Of a DNA stretch of 64,000 nt, positions 25,546 to 33,754 are shown piece after piece (the first letter of the stretch is position 1; each line of letters begins with the position of its first letter). Made by a program: the position numbers and the translations under genes. Where the stretch lies: positions 1,341,768 through 1,405,767 of the forward strand of contig NZ_SJPW01000002.1 of assembly GCF_007860125.1 (NCBI RefSeq), written 5' to 3'. This DNA comes from Rubripirellula tenax (GTDB lineage: Bacteria; Planctomycetota; Planctomycetia; Pirellulales; Pirellulaceae). The notes beneath the pieces were generated by a model that was given only the letters and a program-made list of their open reading frames with translations, was not told the DNA's origin and did no database searches.

Positions 25546-25895
25546 GTTTGCATCTAAGGATCACTCGTCAAGCGATCGAAGATATCGACGAAAACAAGAC
25601 TTGGTGGGAACAAAACCGATCGGTTGAGCAAGCGAACGAATGGGAGGAAGCGGTCTTTCAAGAAATCGGAACGCTGACCGATCACGCATCAATTTGCCCA
25701 CCATCTCGTGAAAACGGTAGAAAGGGGATCGCTTACCCGCTCCAAGATAAACGGCTCGGTCTTAGAAAGACGTACACCCATCGGGCGGTGTTCACCATCA
25801 AAGATGGCACTCTGTTTGTCTTGGCTGTTAGGAGTACACGACAACGCGATCTTGAAGCAAACGACTTACCAAGCGATCTTGATTCAGCATCCTAG
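25542..25895 (+). CDS. Type II toxin, RelE/ParE superfamily
   Basis: 117 aa. The sequence SLHLRITRQAIEDIDENKTW (residues 2-21) followed by WWEQNRSVEQANEWEEAVFQEI, the GLRKTYTHRAVFTIKDGTLF core and VLAVRSTRQRDL at the end match the ParE/RelE fold: two N-terminal helices and a beta-sheet ending in V-x-V-R-x-x-R. ParE toxins poison DNA gyrase and RelE toxins cut ribosome-bound mRNA; which applies cannot be told. It overlaps the antitoxin by 4 bases. The module lies between the two 269-bp direct repeats, with a transposase remnant after it. Confidence 0.82.
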   Translation: MSLHLRITRQAIEDIDENKTWWEQNRSVEQANEWEEAVFQEIGTLTDHASICPPSRENGRKGIAYPLQDKRLGLRKTYTHRAVFTIKDGTLFVLAVRSTRQRDLEANDLPSDLDSAS

Positions 25896-25991
25896 GAAAC
25901 GGTTCGACTGGCCGCTTGAGTAGGACTCATTCACGGAGAACAACGCGGCTGCCTTGAACATGCCGCGTGGCGGAGTCGTCGCCGGCGACGT

Positions 25992-26360
25992 AGCGGTTGG
26001 ATGAGCCCGATCGAAATTAGCGAGAAGGATGATCCGATCGGCCCTTGCCTGGACGAGTCGGGACGTCGCGCGAGCGTGAAGGGTTTTCTTGGCGTCTCGA
26101 TGGCGGGCTACTTGGAATTGCTTGACTGGACGGGCAAGCAACTTCGCCGTGACAAGGTGGGCGTGATCCCCGACCACCTGGGCCCGATCCTTACCCGTAT
26201 CGGGCTGGACGCTTGCGGTTGGTGCGATGTGGTGTCACGATTCGGACGCATGTTCAAGCGTGCCGCCGGGACGCCGGAGAGCCTGGCCCAGGAAGCGATC
26301 CGAAGCGGACAGCGGTGGATCTGCGCCCGCGAGAATCCGCTGGGCATGTCGACGACTTAG
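25992..26360 (+). pseudogene. C-terminal remnant of a planctomycete IS200-like/REP transposase
   Basis: The reading frame around SGWMSPIEISEKDDPIGP, then RRASVKGFLGVSMAGYLELL, DKVGVIPDHLGPIL and FGRMFKRAAGTPESLAQEAI, has the character of the C-terminal third of long Y1-type transposases common in planctomycetes. No HUH domain is found upstream; the frame before 25992 turns into Arg-rich nonsense and the toxin gene ends only about 100 bases earlier. So this is judged a 5'-truncated, inactive copy. An ATG at 26001 could in principle start a 119-aa protein. Confidence 0.65.
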
Positions 26361-26502
26361 CGAGTCGCCGATTGAATATCCCGATTGACGAAGCGAGCGC
26401 CTTTGGCGGCTTGGCAACTCAATCAACAGAGAGAGAAGTGAGCACGGAAGAAGAAGAAAGCGCCAGTCGCTTTCAGTATCCGGAAACCGGGTGACGCCTT
26501 CT

Positions 26503-26771
26503 CTTTCGCCCTTCCGGCGATGAACCTACCCAATCAATCCGAATGGATCTCTGCGGTCTTCCAATCTCTGCGGTGGAGAATTTTGCACCGCGAGAGAATG
26601 GAAGACCGCAGAGATTTTTATTTTTGATTGTTGCGAGAGTCCCGCGATGACGGAAAAATAATGCCATCCACATCGCAACAACTGAAATTTGAATGACCTC
26701 ATCTCGCTACAAACTGCGTTGCAGCCGTGCCAAGTTTGAATGGTGCGTGACGAGCACGCACCCTACCTGAC
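26503..26771. repeat. 269-bp direct repeat, copy B
   Basis: Second copy of the element at 24666-24934, same orientation, constant offset 1837. The internal hairpin falls at 26547-26615 and the 32-base GGTGCGTG terminal word at 26740-26771. The two copies bracket the toxin-antitoxin pair and the transposase remnant. The rest of the 476-base gap (26361-26836) carries no supported gene. Confidence 0.88.
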
Positions 26772-26836
26772 TGTTTTGCAGTTCGAACCCCGCGAGCGGC
26801 GTCGCGGAGGCACGTTGGGTTGCCCGCTCAGGACGG

Positions 26837-28285
26837 CTAGGACAGGAAGCCGATGGGGTAGGTGCTTCCTGCGGCGTGGAAGTTTCGGATATTGGGCAGG
26901 ACGTGTTCCATACTGCTGTCGTTCGCCACGCCGTACCACATCGCCAATTCCGCGGACATTTCGTCCACGGAGGTTGTTGGCAAGAGCCTTCCTCGACCAA
27001 GATCCAGCGTGGTGCCGGATGCAAGTGACAAAGGATACTGGCCGTGGATACGTCCTCCCGTCACTGGACCGCCCATGATGATCTGGTTTCCGCCCCAAGC
27101 GTGGTCGCTGCCTTTACCGTTGCTATTGAGCGTTCGGGCGAAATCGCTGGCCGTGAAGGTGACCACATCGTTCGTCAAACCGAGACCATCAATAGCGTCT
27201 TGGAAGGTCTTCAGCGCCTTACTGACTTCAGCCAAGTTCGCTTGCTGGGTTGCAATCAATTCGTCGTGATTGTCCCATCCGCCTACGCCGACGAAGAAAA
27301 TTTGGCGCGTCTGACCAATCGTTTCGTGAGCGCCGATCGACTTGGCGACCATTCGCAATTTTCTTTGCAAGCCCGACAGTGTTCCCGGGAAGTATTCGTC
27401 GACGCCGGTCACCTGATCCACCGCACCGTTGAACGAAATCGCCGCATCGAGCGCCGTTCGATTCATTTGGGCAAATGTCTTCTCCATCAAATTTCCGTAC
27501 GAACGTGCCAGGACTTCATCGGTAAGCTGACTGAAGATCTTCGCTTGCGTCCAAGTTGGCCCATACCAACCGACTTCCTGTGCCCCGTTCTCCGTAACGA
27601 CATAGGGAACAACCGAGCCACCGGTTTGCAAAAGGTTGACATTGTCGAGCGACATGTTCATCGAAATCGCCGGATTGGTATTGACCGTATCGGTCATCAT
27701 GTCGGCCATGCGCCCGGCCCATCCGGTGACTTGCGATCGCGACTGGGGAACCGACGTCATCCAGTGCTGCTGCAAGTCCGAGTGCGAAAACAAACCAAGC
27801 GGCAGGTTGGCTTGCGAATCGTATTGCGCACGAGTGGTGGGCTCGACGAGGCTACCGACATTCGCAAGGAAGGTTGCTTTCCCCTGGTCAAACAGAGTCT
27901 TGACTTCGGGCATGGACGGGTGGATCCCGAATTGGCGACCGGATGACGAGTCGGTGATTGTCGTTGCCGCCATCTCGGACGCAGGAATACCGAGGGCTCC
28001 GTTTCCGGCGCTATAGTCACCGCCCCGCGCGGTCAGATATTCCGCATGCTCCGACGGTGTCATCGGGGTCAGCATGTTGTACGAATCGTTACCACCAAAC
28101 AGGAAAACGCAGACCAGCGCCTTGTAGCCCGTAAGTCCACTTGTCTGTGCAACGGCTGAGTTGGTTGCCGACAGGTTCAGCATCGTCGACAGCAGCGAGG
28201 TATTGGTCAGGGCCGCACACCCGCCAGCCATCTTCAGGAGGTCGCGACGCGACGATTCTTTGTTGATTTTGATAGATCGTTTCAT
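26837..28285 (-). CDS. DUF1501 family exported protein
   Basis: 482 aa from ATG 28285; an extension to 28363 is dropped because the twin-arginine signal SSRRDLLKMAGG (Arg 13-14) then sits at a normal distance, followed by a hydrophobic stretch and AVAQ cleavage text. DUF1501 proteins are related to the alkaline phosphatase/sulfatase fold and are abundant in planctomycetes, but the function is unproven. Family features: FLFGGNDSYNMLTPM near the N-terminus, GVGGWDNHDEL in the centre and FTASDFARTLNSNGKGSDHA with HAWGGNQIIMGG near the C-terminus. It is the second gene of a pair with DUF1800 (58-base gap), a very common planctomycete arrangement, and is presumably exported folded. Confidence 0.92.
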   Translation of the reverse strand: MKRSIKINKESSRRDLLKMAGGCAALTNTSLLSTMLNLSATNSAVAQTSGLTGYKALVCVFLFGGNDSYNMLTPMTPSEHAEYLTARGGDYSAGNGALGIPASEMAATTITDSSSGRQFGIHPSMPEVKTLFDQGKATFLANVGSLVEPTTRAQYDSQANLPLGLFSHSDLQQHWMTSVPQSRSQVTGWAGRMADMMTDTVNTNPAISMNMSLDNVNLLQTGGSVVPYVVTENGAQEVGWYGPTWTQAKIFSQLTDEVLARSYGNLMEKTFAQMNRTALDAAISFNGAVDQVTGVDEYFPGTLSGLQRKLRMVAKSIGAHETIGQTRQIFFVGVGGWDNHDELIATQQANLAEVSKALKTFQDAIDGLGLTNDVVTFTASDFARTLNSNGKGSDHAWGGNQIIMGGPVTGGRIHGQYPLSLASGTTLDLGRGRLLPTTSVDEMSAELAMWYGVANDSSMEHVLPNIRNFHAAGSTYPIGFLS

Positions 28286-28343
28286 GTCAGCACTTAGATA
28301 AAATTTTGATCGGTTCAATAACGAAACAAACGGCCGAGTGAGC

Positions 28344-30296
28344 CTATTCTTCGATCGCAGCAAACGGCGACGTCAGGATCGAGATCAGCGTGGTGAGAAC
28401 TCGAAATTCGCCGGCGCGAGTTTGCCACTGAGGCGTTCCGCCTGTGTTGCCAATCATCCAATCGGTTTCCTTCAAGACGACATACGCAATATCGTCTTTG
28501 AAATCCTGAGGCATCGTTCCCGAGCAGAACAACAAGTCATACTTGTCGATCAGGGTCACCAAGTCGCTCTGAGCCGCTTCGGCGCGCTGGATGACCTCCC
28601 ATTCCGCGTCCGTCAAGCTTCCCTTGTTGGTCAGGTTGTCATCGTTCACCAAGGCGCGATCTGCATCCAAGTTGAATGTCATGTCGCATCGCAAGTTGTA
28701 AACGGTACCGTTGCTGGCCGTGAACAACGCACCACCCCGACTGAGGTCCCAAATATATCGGTTCATCAAACGGTTCGCGGTAACTGCCGTTTGCTGCTGG
28801 AATTCGGGCGCGACCAAATCACCGTTGGGAATCCGACGCGAAGGCTGGAAACTGATCAGCTCACCAGGCGGCTGGAACGAAGGCAAGAAGAAATTGAAGA
28901 CGCTGGGTGACTTGTAGGGTTCTTGAGTCCAGTCATAGTCACGCGGTGTCATCATCGCCCAACCGTTGGCGTCATCGCTGTTCGCTTCCAAACCGCGAAG
29001 CATGGACGTGTAGCGAACGACGGGTTCTCGCAATCGTGAGTACTCCGTCCCTCGGGTCAAGACGGTCACGCGATCGGGTAGCCGTTGGGTTTGAATGCGA
29101 ATCGATCGCCATGCTTCGGGGTCCAGAAGGATCGCCTTCACAACCGCCTTCATGTCACCTTTGACACCCTGGCCGTTGTCGTCAAACGCGTTCGCCACTC
29201 GCCGGATGTATCCACGCGACGGATTGCTTTTCACCAGTCGTTGAATCAGACGGAAAGAAACAAACGGGGCAATGTTGTCGTGGGCGTGCAAGATATCCAA
29301 CGCAGCCGAGACTTCTTGGTTGCCGTCAGTCAGGTTGATCGTTTGATTTCCGAACAATGTTTTCGATTCCGTGTCGTGCTCATGTTGAGCCATTTCCATC
29401 GGATACAAGAAGTCGTACCCCGAATAGAAGAACCGACCGGTGCTGCTGGTGTCACTCGGCTTGAAGGTCAGCCCGGTGAAAATGCGAGCAAGATCTTTGA
29501 TGGTTTCATTGTCGTAGGTCGGAATCAATTCACCGCTAAGCGAAGTTTTTAGCCGACCATCTTGGTGCAATTCGTAAAGACCGATGGAGAACAACTGCAT
29601 GACTTCTCGAGCATAGTTTTCATCAGGAAAACGAACTCCGTTTGTCTTGCGGTTCCGCATGTGACTGAGATAGACGCCCATGACGGGGTGATACGTCACG
29701 TCTTGAAGCAATTGGCGGTAGTTGCCAAAGGCACCTTTGACGAGTGTGTCGTAGTAGTTGGTTGGTCCAAGCCAGCGAGCTTTGTTTGAGATATTTCCAG
29801 TGTTTCGGTCATTGAATCCGGCACCATCTTCGCTGGTGACAAGAATCTGGCTGAGTGCCCAAGCGAGTCGTTGCCGAAGTTGGTCATCGGCTTGAAGTGC
29901 AACGGTCCACCAAGCGTGGTAGCGATAGCGTTGAATCCAAACACCGTCTTCGGTGCCGTTGTACCCGTCCCGTCCGAACATTTGCTCGGCCAACGGCTGA
30001 TGCTCGGTGGCGGGCACTAGGAATTGTGCATCGATCCACTCGCTGCAAGCTTGCCGAACGCCGACTTGGCCGATCCGACCGGCGAGCGTGTCGATGTCCG
30101 CGATGGTCGGTCCAAATGTGGCGCGACTCAGAAACTGAGACGCATGCACCTTGTTCTTCATCAACTTCGCTTGGCTTCGCGAGCCGACTTCGAACGTGCC
30201 CGCCGTCGCAGTCGCCGGGATGGCGATCAACAAAACCAGCACCAAGAAGCTCTTCGAAAATTCAGACTGGAGAACTACAGACTGGAAACGAGACAT
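28344..30296 (-). CDS. DUF1800 family secreted protein
   Basis: 650 aa from ATG 30296 (MSRFQSVVLQSEFSKSFLVL, then a hydrophobic stretch ending ATATA as a signal peptide). An upstream ATG at 30323 adds 9 residues. DUF1800 motifs: ASQFLSRATFGPTIADIDTL, QRYRYHAWWTVALQADDQLR, MRNRKTNGVRFPDENYAREV, MQLFSIGLYEL, LTFKPSD and SPSVFNFFLPSFQPPGE. The function is unknown; members nearly always sit beside DUF1501 genes, as here, so a joint role in the periplasm or envelope is likely. The protein is somewhat longer than many family members, without an extra recognised domain. Confidence 0.92.
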   Translation of the reverse strand: MSRFQSVVLQSEFSKSFLVLVLLIAIPATATAGTFEVGSRSQAKLMKNKVHASQFLSRATFGPTIADIDTLAGRIGQVGVRQACSEWIDAQFLVPATEHQPLAEQMFGRDGYNGTEDGVWIQRYRYHAWWTVALQADDQLRQRLAWALSQILVTSEDGAGFNDRNTGNISNKARWLGPTNYYDTLVKGAFGNYRQLLQDVTYHPVMGVYLSHMRNRKTNGVRFPDENYAREVMQLFSIGLYELHQDGRLKTSLSGELIPTYDNETIKDLARIFTGLTFKPSDTSSTGRFFYSGYDFLYPMEMAQHEHDTESKTLFGNQTINLTDGNQEVSAALDILHAHDNIAPFVSFRLIQRLVKSNPSRGYIRRVANAFDDNGQGVKGDMKAVVKAILLDPEAWRSIRIQTQRLPDRVTVLTRGTEYSRLREPVVRYTSMLRGLEANSDDANGWAMMTPRDYDWTQEPYKSPSVFNFFLPSFQPPGELISFQPSRRIPNGDLVAPEFQQQTAVTANRLMNRYIWDLSRGGALFTASNGTVYNLRCDMTFNLDADRALVNDDNLTNKGSLTDAEWEVIQRAEAAQSDLVTLIDKYDLLFCSGTMPQDFKDDIAYVVLKETDWMIGNTGGTPQWQTRAGEFRVLTTLISILTSPFAAIEE

Positions 30297-30787
30297 CACC
30301 GCCACCTTTAAAGATCGCACCAAGTGTGCCGAAGTGAGAAAGTCGGGAAAAGAATATTTTTAGGCCAACGATTTCCGTCGTGAGGCCACCATTTAGAACG
30401 CAGACAACATCGAGAAGTGCTGAGAAAACCACCAGAGTTGTTAACATTAGGGTTTCAATGTAGGCGTTGTACTAAACGGCGTCAATGAAAATTGCGAGCT
30501 TTCCATCACAGCCCCCTGCGCAGCGGATACCAAACCGCCATTGGGCAGACACGCCTTCCGCACGACCGTCGCTTGATCAACCACCTAGCTCAAACCAGAA
30601 ACGCACACCCTCTTCCAGGACTTCCGCGAATGACAGACAGAGGGGGTAGCGGTGATTGCGACGACGCAATGAGGGAAAAAGAATGATGCGTGGGCACTCA
30701 CTGTCGCAAACCGCGACAAACGCCACCGAGTCGCAGCGAGGAATCAGTTCCGTGCGCTGCGTGGCGAGTTACATGCTTGCCGTGGAC
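30297..30787. promoter_or_regulatory. Gap between argG and the DUF1800/DUF1501 pair
   Basis: The 491 bases between the end of argG (reverse strand) and the DUF1800 start hold no supported gene. They should carry the DUF1800 promoter and the argG terminator. An AT-richer patch with AAAAGAATATTTTTAGG at about 30349-30365 lies 50-70 bases upstream of the DUF1800 start and may be promoter-related. No hairpin with T-tract was found after argG. Confidence 0.3.
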
Positions 30788-32002
30788 TTAGAACGACCGC
30801 GGCTTGACGGTGCCTTGCACGCGTGACGGCAGTCCCTGGATTCGCAAGAACCCTTCCGCGTCGTCTTGGTTGTACGAACCGCCGCCTTCCATTGTCGCGA
30901 TTTCGGCGTCGTAAAGGCTGTTGGGGCTGGTCCGCGATTCGATGCTGATGTTGCCCTTGTACAGCTTCAAGGTCACGTCGCCCGTTACCGGCTTTCGAGC
31001 TTCGTTCATGAACGCCATCAATGCGTCCATTTTGGGGGTGTACCAGAAACCGTAGTAGACCATCTCGGCGACTTCGGGGGCCATCCGGTCGCGCAGGTGC
31101 ATCAGATCGCGATCCATCGTCAACTGTTCTACGTTCATCAACGCGTTGTAAAGAACCGTCATTCCGGGCGATTCGTAAACGCCGCGGCTCTTCATCCCGA
31201 CGAATCGATTCTCGACCATGTCGATTCGTCCGACGCCGTTGCGGCCAGCGATCGTGTTGAGGCCTTCGACCATATCGAGAGCCGAAACTTTCTTGCCGTT
31301 GAGCGTGGTGGGAACCCCGGAAACGAAACCGATCGAGACCGTTTCGGATTTGTCGGGTGCTTCTTGAGGGCTGACGCCCATCCCGAAATCGACCAACTCG
31401 ACGCCGTTGACGTCCAATTCTTCTAGCTGCCCGGCTTCGTAGCTGATGTGCAGCACGTTCTCGTCGCTGCTGTACGGTTTGCTGGTGGATGCCTTGACGG
31501 GAATGTTCTTTTGTTCGCAGTACGCGATCAATTCGGTCCGACCCGGGAATGCTTGGCGGAACGCCTTGATTCGCCAAGGGGCGATCATTTCGATCTTGGG
31601 ATCCAGCGCTTCGGCGGCCAATTGGAACCGGCACTGGTCGTTCCCCTTGCCGGTGGCTCCGTGCGCGTAGGCGGTCGCACCGACTTCGCGAGCGACCTGC
31701 AGACACACTTTGCTGATCAACGGGCGTGCGATCGAGGTACCAAGCAGATAGATTTGCTCGTACTTGGCCTGCCATGAAAGCACGGGAAAGGCAAAGTCAC
31801 GGCACAGTTCTTCGCGAACGTCGATGGCTCGGTACGAGGCAGCCCCGCCGTCTTCGGCCTTCTTTTTGATCGCGGCGCGGTCTTCGCAGGGTTGGCCGAG
31901 ATCGACGTAGACGGCATGGACTTCATAGCCCTGATCTTGAAGCCAGCCCAAAATAACCGAGGTATCTAAGCCACCGGAGTAAGCCAGTACACAACTTTTC
32001 AT
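30788..32002 (-). CDS. argG: Argininosuccinate synthase
   Basis: 404 aa from ATG 32002; the longer frame to 32260 overlaps larB on the other strand and is not used. ArgG joins citrulline and aspartate with ATP to form argininosuccinate, in arginine synthesis. Visible: the N-type ATP pyrophosphatase loop AYSGGLDTS (about 7-15), AYAHGATGKGNDQCRFQLAA (citrulline/aspartate-binding region), GRNGVGRIDMVENRFVGMKS, and RGVYESPG. Length and motifs are standard. argH is not in the window. The divergent larB starts 80 bases away, so both promoters lie in that gap. Confidence 0.97.
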   Translation of the reverse strand: MKSCVLAYSGGLDTSVILGWLQDQGYEVHAVYVDLGQPCEDRAAIKKKAEDGGAASYRAIDVREELCRDFAFPVLSWQAKYEQIYLLGTSIARPLISKVCLQVAREVGATAYAHGATGKGNDQCRFQLAAEALDPKIEMIAPWRIKAFRQAFPGRTELIAYCEQKNIPVKASTSKPYSSDENVLHISYEAGQLEELDVNGVELVDFGMGVSPQEAPDKSETVSIGFVSGVPTTLNGKKVSALDMVEGLNTIAGRNGVGRIDMVENRFVGMKSRGVYESPGMTVLYNALMNVEQLTMDRDLMHLRDRMAPEVAEMVYYGFWYTPKMDALMAFMNEARKPVTGDVTLKLYKGNISIESRTSPNSLYDAEIATMEGGGSYNQDDAEGFLRIQGLPSRVQGTVKPRSF

Positions 32003-32081
32003 TACGATGATGTCCGCGAAAAACTGAAAATGAACGAAGTCGACCAGACGAATTTTGTACCCTGCCGCGAGCGTTGTGCCC

Positions 32082-32894
32082 ATGCCTGAACCACTGCCCT
32101 GCCCTTCCCTGGTCGAATTGTTGTCCGAGGTGATCGCGGGACGAGCGTCGCTAGATGAATTGACCCGCCAAATCGCGATCAGCCGCGACCCGGTTGGCGC
32201 GATCGACGGAGCCACCATCGACTTGGGCCGGCGAAATCGTTGTGGATTCAGCGAAGTCATTTACGGCCAAGGGAAGTCCGCCGACCTGATCACGCGGATC
32301 ATCACGACCCAGATTGCCGCGGGTGAGGATGCTCTGGTCACACGAATCGACGGCGAGATAGCCGATCGGGTCGCCGCCGGGTTCCCCCATACCCACGTCA
32401 ATCGGGTCGGACGAACGCTGCGAGTTTCCACCGCTGCGATCGAGAAATCATCGACGCCTGATGTTGCCCAGGAAATGCACGCCGCTGTGATCACGGCGGG
32501 AAGCACCGACCGTCCGGTCGCCGAAGAAGCGATCGAAACGCTGCAGTGGATGGGCGTTCCCGTCGCTCGCTACGACGACATCGGCGTGGCGGGACCCCAA
32601 CGTTTATTGGCAGCGGTGCCGAACTTGCGCCATGCATCCGCCGTCGTCGTGATCGCCGGTATGGAGGGTGCCCTGCCCTCGGTTGTCGCCGGGCATTTGG
32701 CCGTTCCGATTTTCGCGGTGCCGACCAGCGTTGGCTACGGCGCGTCGCTTGGCGGATTGACGCCACTGCTGGGGATGTTGTCGGCGTGTGCGTCCAATGT
32801 TGCGGTGGTCAACATCGATGCCGGATTCAAGGGCGGCTACTTGGCCGGCATGGTCGTGTCGCAATTGCGAACGCTGCGGGAATCAAAATCGTGA
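32082..32894 (+). CDS. larB: Nickel-pincer cofactor biosynthesis protein LarB (PurE-like)
   Basis: 270 aa from ATG 32082; TTG/ATG starts further upstream would give a non-homologous leader. LarB carboxylates nicotinic acid adenine dinucleotide and hydrolyses its phosphoanhydride for the nickel-pincer cofactor. The C-terminal half is PurE-like: AVITAGSTDRPVAEEAIETL, GVPVARYDDIGVAG, VVIAGMEGALPSVVAGH, PTSVGYGASLGGLTPLLGML and NIDAGFKGGYLA. larC and larE are not adjacent; in many genomes larB occurs alone, so the real substrate could differ. The stop overlaps the GTG start of nnrD by 4 bases. Two sense copies of CCCTGCCCT lie in the gene (32095 and 32671). Confidence 0.9.
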   Translation: MPEPLPCPSLVELLSEVIAGRASLDELTRQIAISRDPVGAIDGATIDLGRRNRCGFSEVIYGQGKSADLITRIITTQIAAGEDALVTRIDGEIADRVAAGFPHTHVNRVGRTLRVSTAAIEKSSTPDVAQEMHAAVITAGSTDRPVAEEAIETLQWMGVPVARYDDIGVAGPQRLLAAVPNLRHASAVVVIAGMEGALPSVVAGHLAVPIFAVPTSVGYGASLGGLTPLLGMLSACASNVAVVNIDAGFKGGYLAGMVVSQLRTLRESKS

Positions 32895-33742
32895 ACACGC
32901 CCTCCCCTGCTCCGGTACAGATTCCCGCCCGCCGATCGGACTCTCATAAAGGAAACTTCGGCCGTGTAATGATGATTGGCGGATCGCGTGGCATGAGCGG
33001 ATCGATCTCGTTGGCGGCCTTGGCGGCTTTGAAGACCGGATCAGGCTTGGTCACTGCGGCGGTGCCGGATCGTTGCTTGGAAACCGTTGCCGCGTTTCAT
33101 CCGTGCGTGATGACGATTGCGTTACCGGATGACGAATACGGTGCCTTCGCAGTTGATGCTCCGTCACGCCTATCGAATGCTCTGGCAAAGTTCGATGCCG
33201 TTGGCGCCGGACCGGGCATGACCACCGGCCCAGGATCGGTGCGTATCGTCGAGCGGTTGCTTGCGTTGACATCCATTCCGCGGGTATTGGATGCGGACGC
33301 TATCAACGTGATGGCAGAACTGGACTGGGCTACGACGCACCCCGACCAAGTTGGGCCACTGGTACTGACACCGCATCCCGGTGAACTGCACCGTCTTGTC
33401 GGCGTCGCACCGAAGGATCGCGAATTACAAATCGTTGCATCTGAGACACTCGCCAATCGGACCGGCGCCGTCATCGTCGTCAAGGGAGGACCGACCGTTG
33501 TCGTGGGTCCCGACGGACGATACACCAACACGACCGGAAATCCCGGCATGGCCACGGGCGGTTCGGGCGACGTTTTGACGGGTGTGATCGCGTCGTTGCT
33601 GGGCCAAGGGTTGTCACCGTGGGACGCTGCTCGGCTGGGCGTTTGGATCCACGGCCGCGCCGGCGATTTAGCAGCAACACAGTACGGCCAAGCGAGCATG
33701 ACCGCCCTGGAGATTGTCCACAGCCTGCACCGAGCGTTCTAA
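32891..33742 (+). CDS. nnrD: ADP-dependent NAD(P)H-hydrate dehydratase
   Basis: 283 aa starting at GTG 32891 inside the larB stop (GTGA). NnrD turns damaged (6S)-NAD(P)H hydrate back into NAD(P)H using ADP. Ribokinase-like motifs: GKVMMIGGSRGMSG-type text (RVMMIGGSRGMSGSISLAAL), VGAGPGMT, VLDADAINV, LTPHPGELHRL, VVKGGPTVV and the nucleotide-binding NPGMATGGSGDVLTG near the C-terminus. It lacks the epimerase domain that is fused in many bacteria. The 4-base overlap with larB and the shared theme of nicotinamide nucleotides (LarB uses NaAD) suggest they are co-expressed for a reason. Confidence 0.95.
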   Translation: MNTPSPAPVQIPARRSDSHKGNFGRVMMIGGSRGMSGSISLAALAALKTGSGLVTAAVPDRCLETVAAFHPCVMTIALPDDEYGAFAVDAPSRLSNALAKFDAVGAGPGMTTGPGSVRIVERLLALTSIPRVLDADAINVMAELDWATTHPDQVGPLVLTPHPGELHRLVGVAPKDRELQIVASETLANRTGAVIVVKGGPTVVVGPDGRYTNTTGNPGMATGGSGDVLTGVIASLLGQGLSPWDAARLGVWIHGRAGDLAATQYGQASMTALEIVHSLHRAF

Positions 33743-33754
33743 TTGTCGACTCGA

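Noticed and set aside
27044-27946. 300-codon forward ORF antisense to DUF1501
   Set aside because: Arg/His-rich shadow of a clear family protein on the other strand.
28338-29552. Forward ORFs (190 and 155 codons) antisense to DUF1800
   Set aside because: Mirror frames of the DUF1800 gene with no recognisable domain.
32546-32890. Upstream extension of nnrD into larB
   Set aside because: Out of frame with larB and Arg/Gly-rich; GTG 32891 matches NnrD length and overlaps the larB stop as in coupled genes.
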